Assembly: GCA_900770945.1 (NCBI GenBank) | Contig: CAAGME010000006.1 | Location: forward strand, 57,257-121,256 | Direction of reading: 5' to 3' | DNA from: Clostridia bacterium | GTDB taxonomy: Bacteria; Bacillota; Clostridia; Christensenellales; Borkfalkiaceae | DNA: 64,000 nucleotides | Shown here: positions 35,205 to 44,600 of the stretch, piece after piece | Layout: each line of letters opens with the position of its first letter | Position numbering within the stretch: position 1 is the stretch's first letter | Translations under genes and position numbers: made by a program | The notes under the pieces: generated by a model | Told to the model about the DNA's origin: nothing | Databases searched by the model: none | What the model saw: only the letters and a program-made list of their open reading frames with translations

Positions 35205-36698
35205 ATGATTTACAATTTGCTTTCTTTCGCGTCGGTAATGCAGACGGTCGGGTCGATACTCGTCGCGATACTCATACTTTTGGCGACGATAACCGTTCAC
35301 GAATTCGGGCATTATATCGTCGGCAAAATCTTCAAGTTCAAAATCAACGAATTTGCGATAGGCATGGGACCTGCCATCTACAAAAAAACTAAGAAAAACG
35401 GCGAAATCTTTTCGATAAGGATTTTCCCGCTCGGCGGCTATTGCGCGTTCGAGGGCGAGGACGAAGACGAAAAATCGAGAAAGGAAAAGGAAGATAAAGC
35501 CGCGTTAAACGGCTCGGATAATTCCCCGTCCGTTTCCGCTTCGAGCGGGTTTTCCGTCAAGGAAGAAGAAAAAAAGCCGCTTTCCGAAAACGCTTTCAAC
35601 AACAAAAAACCGTGGCAGAGAATACTTGTTTTAATCGCCGGCGCGTCAATGAATTTTATCGCCGCAATACTCGTAATCTGTCTGAATTTTTCAATTTACG
35701 GGCATTTTCAGCTTTCCGCCGCGGAAATAAAAACGGTACCGGCAACTTCCATAGAGGCGAGCAAAACGCTTGAAAACGGCGACGTAATAACGGCAATCAA
35801 CGGAAAATACGTTTACTTAACGACCGACATCTCCGCCGCGTTAAACGGCAAAAAAGCGGGCGATATCGTCAACGTTACCGTTACTCGCGACGGCAAGCAG
35901 ATTGAAAAAGAAGTCGCGCTTCGTTCCGACGTGAATATAAAAAGTTTAAGCGATTACTACCCCGCTTTTGACGCGTTAGGCATTGCTACCGTTATGAAAG
36001 TCGGAGCTAAGTCCGCTTCCAAAATCCCCGACGGGGCTTATATTTTCCGCTTTAACGACGCTTCGGAATACGACGATTGCACAAGAATTTATACCCCGAA
36101 CGACCTTTACGAAAGGTTGAAAGTTTTAAACAGCGGCGATTCGCTCGACGTATATATCTCGACCGACGGCAAGACCCACCAATCCGTCACGCTCACCGCT
36201 TATTCCGATTTCGACAAGGTCAATAAAGACGAGAAAAAGGAAGTTTTGAATTACTTCGGGCTTGAAACTTACGCTCTTTCCTATCAGCTCGAATCGGTCA
36301 ACGTGAGAATGAACTTCTTCGAAGTTTTGTACCGCTCGCCTATGTATGCGTTCAAAACGGTGGGCATAACGCTCAAAGCGTTCGGCGAACTCTTCACGGG
36401 TAAAATGTCAATTTCGCAGATGAGCGGACCTATCGGCACCATAGCGATAACTTCTCAACAAGTAACCCGCGGGTTCGATTACGTTCTCGAAATGGTCGCG
36501 CTTATCGGAATAAGCGTAGCCGTGTTCAACCTATTACCTATCCCCGCGTTAGACGGCGCAAGGGCGGTCTTCGTGCTTATCGAATGGATAAGAAAAAAGC
36601 CTATAAACCGCAACGTGGAGGCGATGATTCACTTTGTCGGGCTTGTCGTTCTTATCGGCTTTGCCGTGTTTGTGGATATTTTCAGAATGTTTATCTAA
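35205..36698 (+). CDS. rseP: Site-2 intramembrane zinc metalloprotease (RseP/RasP family)
   Basis: This 497-aa membrane protease cleaves anti-sigma factors or signal-peptide remnants within the membrane. HEFGH (residues 32-36) binds zinc, NLLPIPALDG near 445-454 supplies the third ligand, and a PDZ domain lies about 195-250. It has an acidic/lysine-rich insertion of about 45 residues (85-130) that is not in short family members. The ATG at 35205 follows AAGGAG. Confidence 0.95.
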   Translation: MIYNLLSFASVMQTVGSILVAILILLATITVHEFGHYIVGKIFKFKINEFAIGMGPAIYKKTKKNGEIFSIRIFPLGGYCAFEGEDEDEKSRKEKEDKAALNGSDNSPSVSASSGFSVKEEEKKPLSENAFNNKKPWQRILVLIAGASMNFIAAILVICLNFSIYGHFQLSAAEIKTVPATSIEASKTLENGDVITAINGKYVYLTTDISAALNGKKAGDIVNVTVTRDGKQIEKEVALRSDVNIKSLSDYYPAFDALGIATVMKVGAKSASKIPDGAYIFRFNDASEYDDCTRIYTPNDLYERLKVLNSGDSLDVYISTDGKTHQSVTLTAYSDFDKVNKDEKKEVLNYFGLETYALSYQLESVNVRMNFFEVLYRSPMYAFKTVGITLKAFGELFTGKMSISQMSGPIGTIAITSQQVTRGFDYVLEMVALIGISVAVFNLLPIPALDGARAVFVLIEWIRKKPINRNVEAMIHFVGLVVLIGFAVFVDIFRMFI

Positions 36699-36743
36699 CG
36701 AATATCAGGCGATTGTCAATAAATCAAAAAAATAGTTTTTTTG

Positions 36744-36782
36744 CGCGATAACGGGCTTATAGCCGCACTTATCGCGTTTTTT
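36744..36782 (+). terminator. Terminator after rseP
   Basis: CGCGATAA (36744-36751) and TTATCGCG (36769-36776) followed by TTTTTT. The loop holds CGGGCTTATAG, a loose match to the 15-base motif. Confidence 0.8.
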
Positions 36783-36950
36783 AACGCTTTGTTTTCGCAC
36801 CTTTCGCGCTAAAAAAAGGGCGAAAGGGTAACGCTTTTTAGCGAAAAAGAATAATATATAGTAGCTTCCCGAAAAAGAGCTTTAACAAAAGCCGAAAAAC
36901 GCCGCCAAAAGACGGCGAAAAGGAAGCCTTACAAAAAGGAGGAAAAAACA

Positions 36951-37079
36951 ATGTGTTGCTATCTTTTAGCGGGGTTTATGCTCGGGCTTTTAACATGCGA
37001 ATGTCGTCCCTCACCCAAGCCCGCGCCCCCGCCCCGTAAGCCCCCTTGCAATTGTCATTACAGAAGATATCGCGGTTAA
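36951..37079 (+). CDS. 42-aa Cys/Pro-rich small protein
   Basis: An ATG at 36951 has a near-perfect AAGGAGG 8 nt upstream and opens a 42-codon frame. The N-terminal half is hydrophobic with cysteines (CCYLLAGFMLGLLTCEC); the second half has PSPKPAPPPRKPPCNC and a basic end (HYRRYRG). Six Cys in 42 residues are unusual. It could be a small membrane or lipid-modified protein, or a peptide signal. A strong terminator follows at 37192, and the second two-component system starts 600 bp further on. I do not recognise the family. Confidence 0.6.
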   Translation: MCCYLLAGFMLGLLTCECRPSPKPAPPPRKPPCNCHYRRYRG

Positions 37080-37191
37080 TCCGAAAAAAGCCGCAAAAGA
37101 TTTTTATCCACGAAAGAGTCTTTGATTTTACATTCCCAACTGTTTTTTTTGAATATACTCCTTTAAAAGATTTTACTCCTAAAAAATTTTC

Positions 37192-37223
37192 CCTCGGCGG
37201 GCTTTCCACCCGCCGAGGTTTTT
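37192..37223 (+). terminator. Terminator after the Cys/Pro-rich small gene
   Basis: CCTCGGCGGG and CCCGCCGAGG are perfect 10-bp arms with a 7-nt loop and TTTTTG tail. Confidence 0.85.
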
Positions 37224-37324
37224 GCGTGGGCGGGAATCGCCGTTTTTTGCCCTAAAAAAAATAAAAAATTTCAATATTATAGTCGCGAGCGCGCGAAAGA
37301 CGGAAAATATTTTTTGAAAAAGTC

Positions 37325-37353
37325 TTGACAAGCTTCGGCTAATTAACTATACT
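37325..37353 (+). promoter_or_regulatory. Sigma-A promoter of the long leader and second two-component operon
   Basis: TTGACA (37325-37330), 17 bp, TATACT (37348-37353). Confidence 0.75.
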
Positions 37354-37359
37354 TATAAT

Positions 37360-37620
37360 AGCGGAAGTTTTGTCTGGGTGCTTGCACACAAGCAAAACTG
37401 ATGTTGTTTCAAACAAGAAGCGCAAAAATGCAAGTTTTTGCAAAAATCCGCAAGGATTTTCAAGTTTTTGATGTCAAGCAAAAACTTAACTTCTTATAGT
37501 TTATAATACAAGCGAGAAAACTTGCTTGCAAGGGTTTTCGAGCGCAGTATTGCAACGGAAACGGCGGTTTGGCAAAGACAAAGCGCATGGCAACGACTGT
37601 TGCCGACAAAATTTTATTTT
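37360..37620 (+). ncRNA. Long structured leader or separate small RNA of unknown class
   Basis: The 345 nt between the promoter and the response regulator have no ORF but fold readily: GCTTG/CAAGC with GTTTT/AAAAC around it (37365-37400), AAAATCC-GCAA-GGATTTT (near 37443-37461), GGCAAC-GACT-GTTGCC (near 37589-37604), and a possible closing helix GTTTTGTC (37365-37372) with GACAAAAT (37607-37614). It matches no RNA family I can name. It could be a riboswitch-like leader or an independent RNA of about 250 nt. Confidence 0.4.
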
Positions 37621-37705
37621 GTTACGTTTCTATGTTAATATAGGAAAATAGCTTTCTTGTAAGGAATGAAAGCCCTAAGTAAAAAAAACGGGGAAGAAGC
37701 AAAAG

Positions 37706-38449
37706 ATGAATAAAATACAAGTCGCTATCGTTGAGGATGAAGTTTTGCAATCGGAAAAACTCGAAAAACTTTTGAGCAGGTACGCCGCAGAAAAGGGCGT
37801 CGGTTTCGAAGTGAAAAGCTTTGTCAACGGAGAAAAACTTTTTGAAACCGGCGTAAGATATTTCGACATATTGTTTTTAGACATAGAACTTTATCCGAAA
37901 GACAGCCTAAATAGCTGGGAGAAAAAAGAAAACGGAATGAAAATAGCCGAGCGAATAAGGGCGGAAGGTTTGGATACACCTATCGTTTTCGTGACTAACC
38001 TTGCGCAATACGCCGTGGACGGTTACTCGGTCGGCGCGCTCGATTTTATTTTAAAGCCGGTTGCTTACGAAAGCTTGAAAATAAAAATGGACAGAATTAT
38101 CGACAAACTTTTTTCTTTAAAGGATAAAACGATTACGCTTAAAACGGGCTCGTCTATCCGCAGCATAGCCGTTGTCGATATAAAGTTTATCGAAGTTTCC
38201 GGGCATAGAACGACGATACATGCAAAAGAAGAAAACTTCGATACGTATGTTCCGCTTTCCGTTATAGAAAGGGAAATAAACGATAAAAAATTCGTAAGGT
38301 GTAACGTGTGCTACCTCGTCAACCTTGCGTTCGTCACAAAAGTAGACGGCAACGTGATAAGCGTAGGCAACGACGAAATAATTATTTCGCGTAGTAAAAA
38401 AAGAGAATTTGTTACGGCACTCAATAAATTTCTCGGAGGGAGCCTGTAA
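37706..38449 (+). CDS. LytTR-family response regulator (cassette C)
   Basis: The 247-aa protein has a receiver domain with E10/D11/E12, phospho-acceptor Asp59 in ILFLDIEL and the lysine of ILKPVAY. A LytTR DNA-binding domain follows (IKFIEVSGHRTTIHA, then FVRCNVCYLVNLAFV). It shares nearly every motif with the regulator at 7871, with a short insertion after the phospho-Asp. The kinase gene starts 2 nt after the stop. The target is probably the lipoprotein/GH3 operon directly downstream, by analogy with cassette A. Confidence 0.93.
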   Translation: MNKIQVAIVEDEVLQSEKLEKLLSRYAAEKGVGFEVKSFVNGEKLFETGVRYFDILFLDIELYPKDSLNSWEKKENGMKIAERIRAEGLDTPIVFVTNLAQYAVDGYSVGALDFILKPVAYESLKIKMDRIIDKLFSLKDKTITLKTGSSIRSIAVVDIKFIEVSGHRTTIHAKEENFDTYVPLSVIEREINDKKFVRCNVCYLVNLAFVTKVDGNVISVGNDEIIISRSKKREFVTALNKFLGGSL

Positions 38450-38451
38450 CG

Positions 38452-39780
38452 ATGTTTCAGATATCTCAGTTATTTTTCTACAAAGTCGTTTTCATAGTAG
38501 AGCTTTTCGTTTCGGAAATGCTTTTTACGCTTAACTTAAGAAAACGCAAGAACTTTTGGCTAAGGTTTGTTTGCGCCTTGATTATGTCGGTGGGCTCGGC
38601 GTTTTTGTTCCCTTTGTTCGGTTTGAACAATCCGTACTATACGTCGTTTATGTTCTTCGCGTTGTTCGCATGCAGTTTTGCTTTATTGTTCTTTTTGTAT
38701 GACGAAAGCTTTATTTCACTTTTGTTTTGCGCCGTGGCTTCGTATTCGCAGCAACACCTTGCGTATCTTTTTTACACGATAACGTGCAGTATTTTCGGCG
38801 TTGACTTAAAAACCGTGCAAAGCATTTATCTCGAAACGATAGAATATAACTATAACCCGACTTCTTTCGGCGTGTATTTTGTCTGTTACTTTATAGTTTA
38901 CTGGGCGGGATATATACTCTTTGCGCGCAGAGTAAACAAAAACGAAAAGATAGCGGTCGATAACCTTTTCATGCTCGTATTGTCCGCCGTGCTTATCGTA
39001 AGTGAAATTCTTGTAAACGCCGTTATAACGTACGAAAGTTATAACGACTACAACGTGACTTTTATAGTTGCGGGCAAGGTCGCCGGCATAGTTTGTTGTT
39101 TGCTTGCGCTCTCTCTTCAATTCAACCTTGCGCTAAGCAAAAGTTTGTCCGAAGAGCTTTCGCGCGTGAGACTTTTGTGGCGACAAGAACGCAGACAATA
39201 TGAAGCTTCAAAAGTAAACGTCGAACTTATCAACAAAAAATGCCATGACTTAAAATATCAGATTCGGACTATCGGTGAACAACGCATTATAGAAACGGAC
39301 GTCATAAACGAAATAGAATCCGCCGTTTCCTTTTACGATTCTGCCGTAAAGACGGGCAACGACGCGCTCGACATCATTATCCGTGAAAAAAGTTTGCAGT
39401 GCAGCTCCAACGCCATAACGTTGACTTGCGTTTTGAACGGCAAAGAGCTTAGCTTTATAAAAGACACCGATTTATACACGCTTTTCGGTAACGCGCTCGA
39501 CAATGCGATAGAGGCGGTTTTAAAGCTTGACGAAAGTTATAGGGTTATCAACATTACGGGACTGAAAACGGGCGAAATGCTGTCGGTCAGTATCACCAAC
39601 TATTACGGCGGCGAAATTAAGTTTTCGGACGGACTGCCGCTTACGGGTAAGGACGGCGGAGAGTACCACGGGTTCGGCATGAAGAGTATAAGAGATATCG
39701 TGGAAAAGTACGGAGGTAATCTCGCGGTGTCCGTAAAAGACGGAGTTTTCAGTTTGAACATGCTCTTCTTTTGTCGGTAA
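38452..39780 (+). CDS. GHKL sensor histidine kinase (cassette C)
   Basis: The 442-aa protein has six or so membrane segments in the first 225 residues, the phospho-acceptor His265 in KCHDLKYQ, and a GHKL ATPase domain (GNALDNAIEAVL, then YHGFGMKSIRDI). The membrane part contains SQQHLAYLFY where the paralogue at 8577 has VQHLAYQANN. Both kinases probably sense related ligands. The gene ends at a terminator that overlaps the promoter of the next operon. Confidence 0.92.
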   Translation: MFQISQLFFYKVVFIVELFVSEMLFTLNLRKRKNFWLRFVCALIMSVGSAFLFPLFGLNNPYYTSFMFFALFACSFALLFFLYDESFISLLFCAVASYSQQHLAYLFYTITCSIFGVDLKTVQSIYLETIEYNYNPTSFGVYFVCYFIVYWAGYILFARRVNKNEKIAVDNLFMLVLSAVLIVSEILVNAVITYESYNDYNVTFIVAGKVAGIVCCLLALSLQFNLALSKSLSEELSRVRLLWRQERRQYEASKVNVELINKKCHDLKYQIRTIGEQRIIETDVINEIESAVSFYDSAVKTGNDALDIIIREKSLQCSSNAITLTCVLNGKELSFIKDTDLYTLFGNALDNAIEAVLKLDESYRVINITGLKTGEMLSVSITNYYGGEIKFSDGLPLTGKDGGEYHGFGMKSIRDIVEKYGGNLAVSVKDGVFSLNMLFFCR

Positions 39781-39824
39781 AATTACGGAGTAGGGTCTTA
39801 AATGTACCGATTGCGAAATGGGTA

Positions 39825-39853
39825 TTGACAAAAATTCAATCATATCGTAAAAT
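39825..39853 (+). promoter_or_regulatory. Sigma-A promoter of the cassette C lipoprotein/GH3 operon
   Basis: TTGACA (39825-39830), 17 bp, TAAAAT (39848-39853). AATGTACCGA lies 18 bp upstream, and AATGTAC also lies upstream of the cassette A promoter (9968-9974). Confidence 0.75.
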
Positions 39854-39854
39854 T

Positions 39855-39882
39855 AGCGTAGACTTCGGTTTACGCTTTTTTC
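39855..39882 (+). terminator. Terminator of the second two-component operon, at the start of the next transcript
   Basis: AGCGTAGAC and GTTTACGCT form a 9-bp stem with one G-T pair and a TTCG tetraloop, followed by TTTTTT. It begins about where the 39825 promoter should start transcription. Confidence 0.75.
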
Positions 39883-39927
39883 GTTGCGGAAAAATAAACC
39901 GAGTAAAAACAAAGAAAGGAGCGAAAA

Positions 39928-41607
39928 ATGAAAAAAATTTTTGCAACACTATTGCTCGTCGTTTCTTGCGTGTTTGCGGTCTTAGCCGTTTCCTGCGCGC
40001 CGACAGAACAAAATTCTTCTTCGGGCGGCGGAACTAAAAAACCGGATTACGTTACGAAAGACGATTATTACATTACCGATGTGAAAGTCAAAACGAGCCC
40101 GACGAAGCGCGATTACGTTGTAGGCGACAAGGTTGACCTTAAAGGTATGACTTTCACCGTCACCTGGAATGACGGCTACGTAGAGGAAACGGACGCGTCA
40201 TACGCTGTTCCGAACCCGAAAATAATCGCAGGCGATACTACGGAAATATCCGTCAATTACGACTCTTTCGTGTTTAAGATAGGAATCGGCGGCAATATAT
40301 CGATTACGTCCATTAAGGTTACCGAGGTTCCCGCCAGAACGGTCTACGTAGAAGGCGAATTCTTTAACACTTCCGGGATGATCGTTTCGTCCTGTCTTGA
40401 AGATGGTTCCGTTTACAAGGAAATAACCGATTATGACTATTCGCCCAAAACTGCTTTGACTAAGTCCGTAACGGAAATAACTATAACTCACGGCGAATTT
40501 ACGACTACGCTTCCTATATCCGTTTGCGACGGGTTTGTTAAGGAAGCCGAAGACGGCGAAGTCTTAGACGACTATATTGCTCGTTCGGGCGCGGTCGCTC
40601 CGTACGCTTCCGGCAAAGCGTTCACGCGCAACTTCAAAAAGGACAGCACGCTCACGTTCAAGGTTCCCGTCGACAAGGCTTACAAGGTTGATATAGTTTT
40701 CGTAGGCTCGTCCGGCGCGGTCAAAGAATATAGCGACGGTATGCCCCTCGAAACTATCGATATGTCGGCAAATAAGCTTTTCGCGCTCTCCGTCAACGGC
40801 AAAGCCGTTTCGATAGGCGACGAAGCGATTTTCCATGGCAGAAGAGCCGAAGAAGCGACTTACAAACTTTTCGCCAACTGGGAAAACGTCAAGGTGGGCG
40901 AAGCCGTTTTAGGCAAAGGCACAAACGTAGTTAAGTTTACTTTCACGGGCAGCGTGTACGAAAACGCAGACGGTTCTCGCGCTTCTGCGTTCTATGATAA
41001 GTTTATCGTCATTTTTAAAGAGCAAACGGAAGCTCCCGACGCACCCGATCCGACCGACCCCGTTGACCCGGTCGACCCCGTTGACCCGACCGACCCCGTT
41101 GACCCGACCGACCCCGACGACCCGTCGGTTACGCTCGAAGAACTCGGCAAGGGCATTACCAAAAAGGAAGCCGAAGCCATTATCGCAAACGGCGCGGTTA
41201 AAGCGGGAGATAAAAGCGTTCACCCGGACTACGCATACAGCGGCGTTGCGGGCGGATTTTCGGACAAAGGCTTTGCCAAAGACTTTGCGGACGGCGCGGT
41301 GCTTTCGTACAAGTTCAAGCTGAAAGAAGCTTCAACTGTCAAAATCAAACTTTTCGGCTCGACTACTTCGACGAATACGGAAGTAAAAGCCAATTCTATA
41401 TTCACACTCTACGTGGGCGGCAAAAAGGTAACGCTTCCTGACGACGTAAAATTCGCTGCGAGCGGTACCGCGTGGGAAATACAGGGAATGGATTTCGGCT
41501 CGTTCGATTTAGAAGCGGGCAACGTTGAAATAAAGCTGGTTTTCGACGTAGTCGGCGCAGAGTACAAAGGCGTTTTCCTCGATTATCTTGAAATCACCGT
41601 TGAGTAA
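39928..41607 (+). CDS. Lipoprotein with two Big_3-like and two carbohydrate-binding-like modules (cassette C)
   Basis: The 559-aa protein has a lipoprotein signal peptide ending in AVSC (Cys about residue 19). Two Ig-like units of the Big_3 kind follow (about 48-115 and 118-190). A binding-like module spans about 195-365 (FVKEAEDGE, then ASGKAFTRNF, then KVDIVFVGSSGAVKEY). A Pro/Asp linker (PTDPVDPVDPVDPTDP, about 370-395) joins a second module (405-559). Both modules have close relatives, in the same order, in the secreted protein at 44971. The ATG has AAAGGAG upstream. The GH3 gene follows by 11 nt. Confidence 0.83.
   Translation: MKKIFATLLLVVSCVFAVLAVSCAPTEQNSSSGGGTKKPDYVTKDDYYITDVKVKTSPTKRDYVVGDKVDLKGMTFTVTWNDGYVEETDASYAVPNPKIIAGDTTEISVNYDSFVFKIGIGGNISITSIKVTEVPARTVYVEGEFFNTSGMIVSSCLEDGSVYKEITDYDYSPKTALTKSVTEITITHGEFTTTLPISVCDGFVKEAEDGEVLDDYIARSGAVAPYASGKAFTRNFKKDSTLTFKVPVDKAYKVDIVFVGSSGAVKEYSDGMPLETIDMSANKLFALSVNGKAVSIGDEAIFHGRRAEEATYKLFANWENVKVGEAVLGKGTNVVKFTFTGSVYENADGSRASAFYDKFIVIFKEQTEAPDAPDPTDPVDPVDPVDPTDPVDPTDPDDPSVTLEELGKGITKKEAEAIIANGAVKAGDKSVHPDYAYSGVAGGFSDKGFAKDFADGAVLSYKFKLKEASTVKIKLFGSTTSTNTEVKANSIFTLYVGGKKVTLPDDVKFAASGTAWEIQGMDFGSFDLEAGNVEIKLVFDVVGAEYKGVFLDYLEITVE
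41043..41123 (+). repeat. Short in-gene repeats coding the Pro/Asp linker
   Basis: Units of GACCCCGTTGACCCG and variants repeat in tandem and encode DPVDP/DPTDP steps. Slippage here could change linker length. Confidence 0.75.
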
Positions 41608-41618
41608 AAGGAGATATT

Positions 41619-44600
41619 ATGAACAACAAAAAATCTATAATTATCCGTTCCGCCTTGTGCGCTTTGATGGCAATCGTCCTCGTTGCGCTTATCGTCGGCA
41701 ACGTAATATGTAATAAGTACTTCGATACCATCACGGAGTTTTTCCACGGCGCGGACCTCGTTTACGATAGCGAAGAACTCGAAAAAGCCCTTGCCAACTC
41801 GTCTGCATTGTGCCGCGAGATAGAGGAAGAGGGAATAGTGCTTTTCAAAAACGAGGACATGAACAGAGGTAGCGCCGCTACGGACGTTTCTCCCGCGCTC
41901 CCCATGAGCGAAGCAGAACTTGCAAAAGTCAACGTTTTCGGCTGGTCTTCCACCGAAAAAGGCTGGGTAGCGGGCAGCGACGGCTCTTGTAACGCCAACA
42001 ACGGCGCGAACAAGAACAAAATCGCGGGTATTTTGAAAGCTTTCGACCAAGCCGAAATAGGCGCGGACAAAAAGCCTGTAGAATACAACAAAGAACTAAT
42101 AGCCCTGTACGAAGATTTTCGTATCGGCAGAGCGGAAAGACGAGGGCTTGCGGGGCATGATCAATTCTTTATGCTTATCGAACCCGAAAGAAGCGCGTAC
42201 GACAAAACGGGCGCGAACGGAAAAACCATACTCGAAAACGCTAAAGAATTTTCCGACGTGGCGATAGTCGTTATCTCCCGCCTCGGCGGTGAAAACAACG
42301 ACCTTCCGTACTTCCAACTTAAAAACACCACGGGCAAATACAGCGATTCCGACACCTTGCCGCGCGACAATACGAGGACTTATCTCGACGTTTCCACCGA
42401 GGAAGAGGATTTGCTTAAAATGTGCCGCGAAAACTTTCGCAAAGTAATAGTCGTTTACAACGGTTGCAACAATATGAACCTTGAATTTCTCGATCGCTTT
42501 GACGTGGACGCATGCATTTCCGTCAACGGCACGGGGCAGACGGGAGCGTTCGCTATTCCGGACGTATTGTCGGGCAAAGTCAATCCGTCGGGCAAATCCA
42601 CGCAGATTCAGCCTTACGATTTGTCCACCGACCCCACTTTCAAAAATCAGGGCAAGTATTCGAGGAATACCGGCGCGATGAGCTATCTTGAAGATATCTA
42701 CGTCGGTTATAAGTGGTATGAAACCGCCGACGAAGAGGGGTACTGGAAGGATAAAACCCTTGAAGTGGGAAACAAAAAACTCAGCGGCTACGAAGCCGTC
42801 GTTCAGTATCCTTTCGGTTTCGGGCTTTCTTACACGTCTTTCGAATGGACGGTGCTTGAACGCAGCCCCGCCGCAGGCGAGGAAATAACCGAAAACACGG
42901 AATTTTCCGTAACGGTAGCGGTTACCAACGTCGGCAAAGTCGCGGGTATGGACGTAGTAGAGCTTTATTACCGCCCGCCTTACTATGAAGGCGGTATCGA
43001 AAAATCGAGCGTAAACCTTGCCGCGTTTGCAAAAACGGGTATGATAGAACCGGGGCAGACCACGAAAGTAACGCTTAAATTCAACGCTTACGATATGGCA
43101 AGCTATGATTGCTACGATCGCAACCACAACCGTAATTACGGCTACGAGCTTGACGGCGGCGATTACGAAGTCGTTTTGATGAATGACTCTCACACAAAAG
43201 ACGATTGCGAGAACGCGAGCGTAACTTACAGACTTACCAAAAATCTAAAATTCCGCCAAGACCCCGTGACGGGAAATGTTGTAAGTAACAGATTCACAAA
43301 ATACGACGTAATAAGAAAGAACGAAGCGGGCGAGTTCGTCAAGGAAACGGTCAACGCTTACGCAAACTGCGCGACCGACGGCTCTGATTCTGCTCAAGGC
43401 AAAATAGATTTGCTTTCCCGCTCCGATTTTGCGGGTACTTTCCCGACCGAAACGGCAAAGGCGAGAACCGGTAGTGCGGTCAACGAGGCGAAGAGCTTCG
43501 TTCCCGAGGTTGAAGAAGTAACCGAAAAAATAACTACTTCCGTCGATAAGGGTCTTCGCTTAGTCACTAAAGAAGATGGCTCGTATTTCTCCCTTTCCGA
43601 GCTGAACGGCGGGCTTAAAAACGCAAAGGTAAACGACGAACTCGTTCAAAAGCTCGGCAACCCGAAAACAGGTTACGATGCGCCCGAATGGGAAACGCTT
43701 CTTAATGAGATGAGCTACGACGAGATTTTCAAGCTCGTTCAGGACGGCAACTACTATAACGTTGCGGTCGAATCGATAGGCAAACCAAAGCTTTTAGACA
43801 GCGACGGGCCTTCGGGGCTTAACCGTCACGTCGCGGGCGTGGGCGGCTCGGATAAGCAAAACTGGACTATGTACTGCATGCCCGTCGTTATTGCACAGAG
43901 CTGGAACACCAACCTTTCCTATTCGTTCGGCTTGTCCGTTGCGGCGGAATCGCTTTCAAGCGGCAACAACGGCTGGTATGCCCCGGGTGCGAATATTCAA
44001 CGCTCTCCGTTCTGCGGCAGAAACAGCGAATATTATTCCGAAGATTCGCTTTTGTCCGGCAAAATGGCGGCGGAATCCTGCCGCGGCGCAATCGCGAACG
44101 GCATGAACGTCTACCTTAAGCACTACGCGCTCAACGAAACGGAAAGCGGAAGAATCGGTCTTTTCACCTGGGCGAGCGAACAGGCGATTAGAGAAAACTA
44201 TCTCCGCTCGTTCGAAATCGCCGTAAAAGAGGGCGGTGCGAACGGCATTATGACGGCTCTTAACCGCGTCGGCGCGGTCTGGGCGGGCGCAAACAGAGCT
44301 ATGACTACAGAAATTCTCCGCGATGAATGGGGCTTTAAGGGTAGCGTGGTAACCGACACTTATTGCGGTGTAGGTTATAACCCGATTAAACAAAGTCTGT
44401 ACGGCGGCGTAACCCTTATGCTCGGCGTAGGCACGGGCGATACGATAGATAAAAGCGACCTTACCCTCGTTGCGGCGGCGAGAAAAGCCGCGAAAGATAT
44501 TATCTACGCGTGGTGCAATTCGTACACGATTTCTAAAAATCACGACCATTCGCAAGATATCATCAAAACCAACGTCGGCACTTTTGTGCAGGGCGAAAAG

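Noticed and set aside
42096..43193. 365-codon minus-strand frame within the cassette C GH3 gene
   Set aside because: It is a shadow of the real gene, as above; no family features.
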